From Ignelater luminosus (taxonomy: Eukaryota > Arthropoda > Insecta > Coleoptera > Elateridae), in the NCBI GenBank assembly GCA_011009095.1, contig VTPC01003590.1, positions 256,062 through 320,061 on the forward strand: a stretch of DNA of 64,000 bases, written 5' to 3'. A model generated the notes under the pieces. That model did no database searches. It was not told the DNA's origin and saw nothing but the letters and a program-made list of their open reading frames with translations. The position numbers and the translations under genes were made by a program. Below, piece by piece: positions 58,428-64,000 of this stretch. The number at the start of each line of letters is the position of its first letter. Position 1 is the first letter of the stretch.

Positions 58428-60879
58428 TATTTACACTATCGGTTTTATAAGCTCATTTGAACTAATTAGATAAGGCACACAAGGTTTATCAGAATGTAAA
58501 GTGCCGACAATCAAATGTACTATATAACGCCCGCAACTATCTGTTGTTTCATCGACGGAAAAGTAAATATAATTGGTACCTATTATATCACGTATTTCCT
58601 TCATTAATTGTATCAACATACCTTTTTCTCAAAGTACTTTCGTCGGGGATATTTTTATTCCTATGTTTTCCAAAAATAACTTAAAACTAAAATTGATTAT
58701 TTTTGTGAGCGGTATATTAGCACTAATTAATGCATTGCACAATTCAAAATTAAATTCTTCTTGCAGGGATTGCTTAGAAGATCCAGCGAAAGACTCGCGC
58801 AGTGGTAACTGGAGTTTTTGAGATTTTTTACAATTACCCTAGTGTAGAGTAGTCTTAACGTGTTGAACAATTTGAAATTTTTTTATCACACGATATCTGG
58901 AACGAGGCAATGCAATATTTTACTTTATTTTGTAAAGCTGTATGTTAAGAGGGTTACTAAAACACATGAGCTTACTATCCGTTTTGCTGCAGGCTTTACA
59001 AAACACTTTGTTTTTATGTAACACTAGTTGTGGATGGTCTTTTATCCATAAATGAGCTAGACTGCTGTCTTTTGGCATTTTTATTATATTAATTAAGATT
59101 GTTTGTGTTAATTTCAAAACGAACGACACAGCACTCTGACCGAGAAACAGCTATAGACTACTGAAGGGAGTGTGATGTCAATGTGCAAGACGACTGTGTG
59201 TGTCTATCTGCAGCATTGTATCAGGAACCGATTTATTGCAGTAGAGGCTCAAAGGATCGTACAATAAAAAGTAACTATTAGCCTTGCATTTTTATTTGAT
59301 ACCCCCAAATATACAAAAAATCTTTTTAAACTATTTTTAAAAACTCTTAACATTTGCAGTTTGTATAAGGGGTCAGTTTATTTTTGTATTTCGGTACATT
59401 GACATCTAAAAAATATCAATTCAGTCGATTTCATAATTTTGTATTCTACAATATTCATAAAACCATAAATCACCGTAATTACCACTAATATTGTCATTTG
59501 AAACGTAGAACAACGAAAGATAAACTCAATTTACAGAGAATTGTTTAGTATTAATAGAAATCTAAGGAGGGTCCAACAGACTCACCTTGCCCTGTTGTTT
59601 AATAATCACCCTAAAAAAATTTTTTCATCTACTAAATGTAAATTAAAATATTTGACGAACTGATATGATAACACTCTACCTAAGGTATTCTTACAAGTCA
59701 TAAGGGCTAATTACCCTAAGTCAAATATTTTAGAAAATATGACAAAGTAAAATGGGCCCCGGGTTCACTGGACCCACCTTGACCAGATAAGGGTTAACTG
59801 CTGAAAATGTTTTAAACAAAACTTGGCACTATGGTAGTACCTATATAAACAATTTACTGCGCGGATAAATTTATAGACATTTGCAGCATTCTAGCCACAT
59901 AGCAAACCGTTTTGGGGAATGATTCATGTTCGGAAATTTATAAAAAAATATTCCCCTTTCTTAACTGTTTTTATTCTTTGAACTATTTCTGCAATTGTAC
60001 ACACTGCAAGCAGACACTTTTAAATTAAGTTTAAAACGTAATTTAAAAACTGCTTGTAAAAGCACGAGCAAATGTGATTGCATGTAAAAGTCAAGCGTCT
60101 GTTGTGGTCGGTCTGCACATTGACGTCACACACATCTCTATTATTGCTCATAACTTCCTGATCGTATAAGATAAACTTCCGAGAGATTATATACAATATA
60201 AATACCTTAAAACTTCTATTTGAGGCAAACTTCTTTTTTTATGTTGTCATCCCCTTTAAACTGCAATTGCTTGGACGCATAGCCGACAAAGTTTTAAAAA
60301 ACAGTTATAGAGCCAATAGTTCTTAGAACTCTTAAAGAGAAGTAAAACATGTTTGAGGATTCTTAGATTTTATTTTTTTCTCGTTTTGGCAGTTTTAAGT
60401 AAATCTTTCTGTAAATACCTACATCCAGTGCATAAATTCAATTTTTTTTACTATTTTACATTTTTCACCCGAAAATCCAAGGAATTATGCATCGATATGC
60501 TCTTAATTAAAATATATGCACAATTGATTCGAAATATGCAAAATATGCAAAATTATTTTGATGTAATGTAATTGTATTTTATTAGAAACGGATAGAACAA
60601 AAGCATTTTTTTGACATATCTACAGTTGCAAATATGCATTTGCATAGAATTCGTGCTTTCCTTATCACTGTATTGTATTGAATATAAAACAGTTTTGTTT
60701 TCTAAAAATGCTTATTTATGTTTTTATCTGCTCCATTAATACTAATAATATTCGGTTTATAAAGAATTACTTACTCCGATTGCGATACTAATGTCACTGT
60801 TTCTAGAATTGGTAATAATTATTATTGTTTAGAAAATAGATAATTAAGCATTACTAAATTAAAAAAAAACCTCACTTAC

Positions 60880-63050
60880 TTAAACTGGAACGTCTACCTT
60901 TCGGCGTCGAGTTAAATTGGAATTGAGTTCCGCGTCGTTCTCCTCCACATTTCCTTCCACTTTTTTTCTGTCTGTTGTCATTACTTTTACATTTTCCCAT
61001 CTTGTTCCTCTTGCCTCTGACGCTTTTCGCACTTCTTTTTTAATTTTCAGGTTTTTGTTCAAAATATTTCTATTTTCTTGCATCTGTTTCTCTAATTTTC
61101 CAACAATAAATAATCCTGTTTGTTGGATTATTAATATGTTGTCTTGTATTGCTTTCTTTAATTCTGGTGTTCATTTTCTCTAGTACTTACCATTCTGCTG
61201 CTTTGTTCTCCGTTGTTTCTGTTGTTGCGAGTTCTCTATCTAGTCTTGTCTGGTACAGATTACGTATAGTTTTTTCTTTAAGTAATAATATATTTTGTAG
61301 ACTTGTTCATCTGTTTTTTGTGTTTTTCTTCATTTTGTGTACGTTTTAACAGTTGACACTACCAGAAAGTGATCTGAGCCAATACCTTGACCTCTGTAGA
61401 CTGGTGTCTATGACCCGCTCTCCTAGTTTTTGATTTACAATAACATAATCTGTTACGGATCGTTTTCCTCTCGCACTCCTTCTTTATAAAAAAGCTGTTT
61501 GTTATCTTTAATTCGTTAAATGTGCTGAAGTCTCGGAGGGTTTTCCCGTTCTCATTGCATGTTATCTCTACAAACGTTCCAACCACATTTTTAAGGGTGT
61601 ATCGTCCACTCTTGCGTTGAAATCGTCTATTAGTTTTATCTGGTCTGTTACATTTATTTTTTTAATTATCCTTTGTAATTGTTCGTCAGTTTTTCCTTCT
61701 TCGGGGGCATAGATGGTTATTATTGTTGCATTTTCTCTTTCCAATTTTATCTTTGCTGTAATGATGCTTTCATTGATATAGTCATAGCTTTTAATATTTC
61801 TTTTCTATTTTTTGTTTATATATAATACCACTTCTTTGCTTGCTCTTTCCTCTCTCTTTACTTCGCTGTATATCATAATGTAGTCTTCTAGAAGTTTAGT
61901 TTCTTTCATCTTTTTTTTAGTTTCTCTTATTATTTCATTTCCTTCAGGGCTTTATTCAATTCTTCTTCGTTTTGTGTTAATCCTCTTACTTTCCCTACTG
62001 CTATTTTTATTGTGTTGCTAAACCATTTGTTTTTGCCCTTTTTCCTCGCCAGTATCGTCCTCTTTGAATCTGTCCTACTTCCGAGGCTAATGTGGGTACT
62101 GCAAGTATTTAAGGGTTTTGTGAGAGATGAGTACTAACCCCCTGCTCAACCTCCTCGCAACGGGGGTCAGGATTTTTCTGCAGGGGGCTTCATCCCTTAG
62201 CCGATCTGTTCCGGAAGTTCGCTTTTCACCCTCCCTCGTTTGCTGTGTAACATACATCCACTGGACGCCACACACCCAGTGGCTACGCGGCAGATGCCTC
62301 CGAGGATGAGAGAGTAGGATTTGTTGGCGAAGCTGAGTTCCGCATCGGGAACCTCCGACTTTGTCGGAAATCAGTGGACATTACTCGGAGTTTTGTTACA
62401 ATGAAGTTTGAGCATTCTTTGCAGTCCCCTTCTTTATATAATGGTTTAATAATACCTATCTGCCAGTCTAGTGGTATTTTCTTTTCTATTTTTGTTTCAT
62501 TTATGATATCTAGTAGTTCTTGTTGTCTCTCCACATTCACGTATTTGACCATTTCTGCAGTTATCTCGTCGTGGCCTGGTGCTTTTCCAATCTTTATTTT
62601 GCATACTGCATCCATTAGTTATTTTTGTACAATCTATTCTGTCTGTTCATGCTGTTCTTGTGTTACATGTTTGTTATTTTGTTCTGCCTTATTTTCTCCT
62701 ATTTCGTCCTGCTCTAGGAGTTCTTCAAAATATTCCCCCCACCTTTCCATAATCTTTTCTTCTTCCGTAAGTATGATTCCATTTTTATTCTTTACATTTT
62801 TCAGCATATTTGGTTTTGACTTTCTTATATTTTGAAGTATATTGTAGAACATGTTCTGGTTTTCGCTAAATGATGTTGTTAGCTTATTTCCAAATTCTAT
62901 CCACGATTTATTCTTACTGTTTTTAACCATCTTTCTGACTACAGGTCTTTTTTCTTTTTGTTTGTCATAATTTTCTTGTTTTCTGTCGGTTAGGTATTTT
63001 TTCCACAGTTGTTTCTTCTCTTTTACTACTTTTTCTATTTCCACTGTCTA
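60880..63050 (-). mobile_element. RTE-like non-LTR retrotransposon pieces, out of order
   Basis: On the minus strand the higher piece (63044-62290) is the pre-RT and RT start: VVRKMVKNSKNKSWIEF, then IMERWGEYFEELLEQDE, then IGKAPGHDEITAEMVKY and IPLDWQIGIIKPLYKEGDC. A GC-richer non-coding insert (62.08-62.28 kb) follows. The lower piece (62.0-61.35 kb) is the endonuclease: ATIITIYAPEEGKTDEQL, KLIDDFNARV, NENGKTLRDFSTFNELKITNSFF. In an intact element the endonuclease precedes RT, so these are two insertions or a rearrangement. A basic frame at 61083-60880 (ENRNILNKNLKIKKEVR) may be its flank. This is the same family as the 11.0-12.8 kb fragments. Confidence 0.7.
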
Positions 63051-63299
63051 CCACGCTGTTCGTTTTTTCGGATTATTACTTATTTTTGTAACTCCGCAGC
63101 TTTTTTTTGCTAAAGATATAAAAAAAAAAGATATAAAAAATACAATGAGTTAAATTTCTAAAACTTATTTTGTGCACTGTATAGAATTTGAAATATTCCT
63201 TCGGTGAAATGTAGTTCTAAAGAAGTCGGGCAATGGAAGGCTTTTCTGTCGGATACCCTCTCACTTACAACTGTGAAAGTTGAAGATACTTTGTACAAA

Positions 63300-63700
63300 C
63301 TGTAGAGAGGTAGAGGTCAGCTGGACTGGCCGTGTCGGGACTTAAGCAGCTCTGGAGTTCGGCGGTGGAGCATAATCGCGCGACAGGAGACTACTGGCGT
63401 TTTTGTCGTCGGCGGCGGCACGGTCTTCGCCAGGGTTAAAATATAACGGTCCCAAAGACCAACAAAATCTAGAAAAATTTTCTGAAAAACAACGGATAAT
63501 GGTTCGATGTTAGGAAGGGAATGTTTATGACACTGGCAAGCATCGCATCGCTAAACCAACTTTTCAACTGCAGAACGTAAACTTTTCTAAAACTGATGCT
63601 TTTTAATATTATTAAATTATACAGCGTGACTTATAATAATACGCTTAGAAATACGTTAAACTATTCTTTGTATTTCCTTAGGCGATGTTAATAATACCCC
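63300..63700 (+). repeat. LTR-like interspersed repeat, copy 2, with GC-rich lead
   Basis: From 63436 the sequence repeats the 52.44-kb element (TTAAAATATAACGGTCCCAA to AGCGTGACTT, then AATACGCTTAGAAATACG). It is preceded by a 130-bp GC-rich stretch (GTCGTCGGCGGCGGCACGGT, CTTCGCCAGG) absent from copy 1, which may be the rest of the LTR. No internal retrotransposon domain flanks it inside the window. Confidence 0.55.
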
Positions 63701-64000
63701 TGGATATAAGAATGCATAACTCTTATTATATAACGTTAATTTTAAAATTCATATAATAGTAATTTACTTCATTAAAATAGAAAGAAACCATTTTATTAAG
63801 TGATGAAAAATCTTATTGTACAGTTAAAGTATAAAAAATGTTACCAAATATGCGTGCGGTAACGGCGCAGGTTTAGAGATTCTGCCACTCATTCATTTGA
63901 TACTTTAATGATCTATTCTCGTAGTAATAAGTCTTGATCTAGCCTTGATACGCCACACGACCTTCTCCAGAAATCCATTCGGTGAACGTGAAAGTAGGAC
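63701..64000. other. AT-rich edge, nothing seen
   Basis: No exon, repeat terminus or RNA gene can be supported in the last 300 bases. Confidence 0.4.

Larger units (their letters stand above)
56237..59129 (-). pseudogene. hAT transposase, broken, interrupted by mariner
   Basis: Read from 59129 downward, the N-terminal piece has a BED-like CxxC (HKNKVFCKACSK, ~59.0 kb). Next comes FELCNALISANIPLTKI (~58.7 kb) and a first catalytic block with FSVDETTDSCGRY (~58.55 kb). The mariner then interrupts. On the far side it continues with LPEAVPTDKILLMVSDAAPYM (second catalytic Asp), CLAHGVNRVAERI and ITRWET (57.2-56.8 kb), then a C-terminal region to 56237. Taking out the mariner with one TA brings both sides into one frame, with a TAA at the join region. 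Another stop replaces a Trp codon after RWET (TGA). No hAT dimerisation domain with its usual signature was seen. It is inactive. Confidence 0.8.
55890..60660 (-). mobile_element. hAT DNA transposon, split by a mariner insertion
   Basis: The left end reads CAAGGCACGGATTTATATGC and the inverted right end GAAAGCACGAATTCTATGC. The flanks TTTATCAC (55882-55889) and CTTATCAC (60661-60668) form an 8-bp target duplication with one mismatch, as expected for hAT. Both subterminal regions carry many ATATGCAC/ATATGCAA words (55.90-56.02 and 60.43-60.63 kb), probable transposase-binding sites. A minus-strand transposase remnant fills the middle. Without the 1290-bp mariner the element is ~3.5 kb. The segment 59.2-60.3 kb is non-coding and may hold another small insertion (GGGTCCAACAGACTCACC and GGGTTCACTGGACCCACC). 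Confidence 0.75.

Noticed and set aside
1..64000. tRNA, rRNA or other structured RNA genes
   Set aside because: I looked for tRNA T-loop and acceptor patterns and rRNA-like GC blocks on both strands by eye and found none. A covariance-model search would be decisive.

Overview
The window is a stretch of AT-rich animal nuclear DNA, almost certainly insect (a beetle is possible, but the sequence does not prove it). Genes are few, have introns, and sit among many decayed transposable elements and tandem repeats. I see no bacterial operons, no tRNA or rRNA genes and no CRISPR array.

Host genes. (1) A minus-strand gene for the ER enzyme beta-1,3-glucosyltransferase (B3GLCT) starts with a signal-peptide exon at 36034-36088. 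It continues 29.7 kb away with three exons at 6249-6358, 5787-5975 and 5597-5733. All splice phases agree. The C-terminal catalytic exons are not in the window and probably lie beyond its left edge, so most of bases 1-36000 is intron. (2) A complete plus-strand malectin gene (42200-43082, two exons, 274 aa) lies head-to-head with B3GLCT. (3) A minus-strand secreted protein of the DUF1091/MD-2-like type (44781-45401) has three exons and no visible signal-peptide exon. (4) A small plus-strand gene (51358-52045) has a TATA box and a signal peptide but no recognised family. (5) An orphan terminal exon lies at 54722-54941.

Left part (1-36 kb, mostly B3GLCT intron). There are two arrays of a ~120-bp tandem repeat (1.5-2.1 and 3.7-4.5 kb) and an unclassified GC-richer stretch (6.9-9 kb). 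Two non-LTR retrotransposon wrecks follow (a Jockey-like one at 9.0-11.0 kb and RTE-like ones at 11.0-12.8 kb). A 5.4-kb array of a diverged ~160-bp satellite (16.0-21.4 kb) has a small outlier array (24.5-25.3 kb). Two copies of a foldback element have ~170-bp inverted termini and TA duplications (25.4 and 28.6 kb). A 1.65-kb inverted-terminus element carries 200-bp repeats (30.2-31.9 kb). Last come GC-rich ~700-bp repeats (32.7-34.4 kb) and a fragment of an R2-like LINE tail (34.6 kb).

Right part (37-64 kb). A minus-strand Ty1/copia fragment is cut off at reverse transcriptase (37.2-39.65 kb). A decayed copy of an uncharacterised, widespread repeated gene family lies at 40.5-41.5 kb, and a GC-rich, internally deleted Ty3/gypsy remnant at 45.8-47.5 kb. 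A P-element/THAP9-like C-terminal fragment lies at 49.2 kb. A hAT element with target duplication (55890-60660) is split by a mariner of 1290 bp with TIRs and TA duplication (57138-58427). RTE-like endonuclease and RT pieces occupy 60.9-63.05 kb, and two direct copies of an LTR-like sequence lie at 52.4 and 63.4 kb.

The working genes share one theme. B3GLCT glucosylates O-fucose on thrombospondin repeats in the ER, and malectin is an ER lectin for glucosylated N-glycans. I found no convincing undescribed system. The best leads are the satellite-filled giant intron, the small TATA-driven secreted peptide, and the nested transposon stratigraphy.
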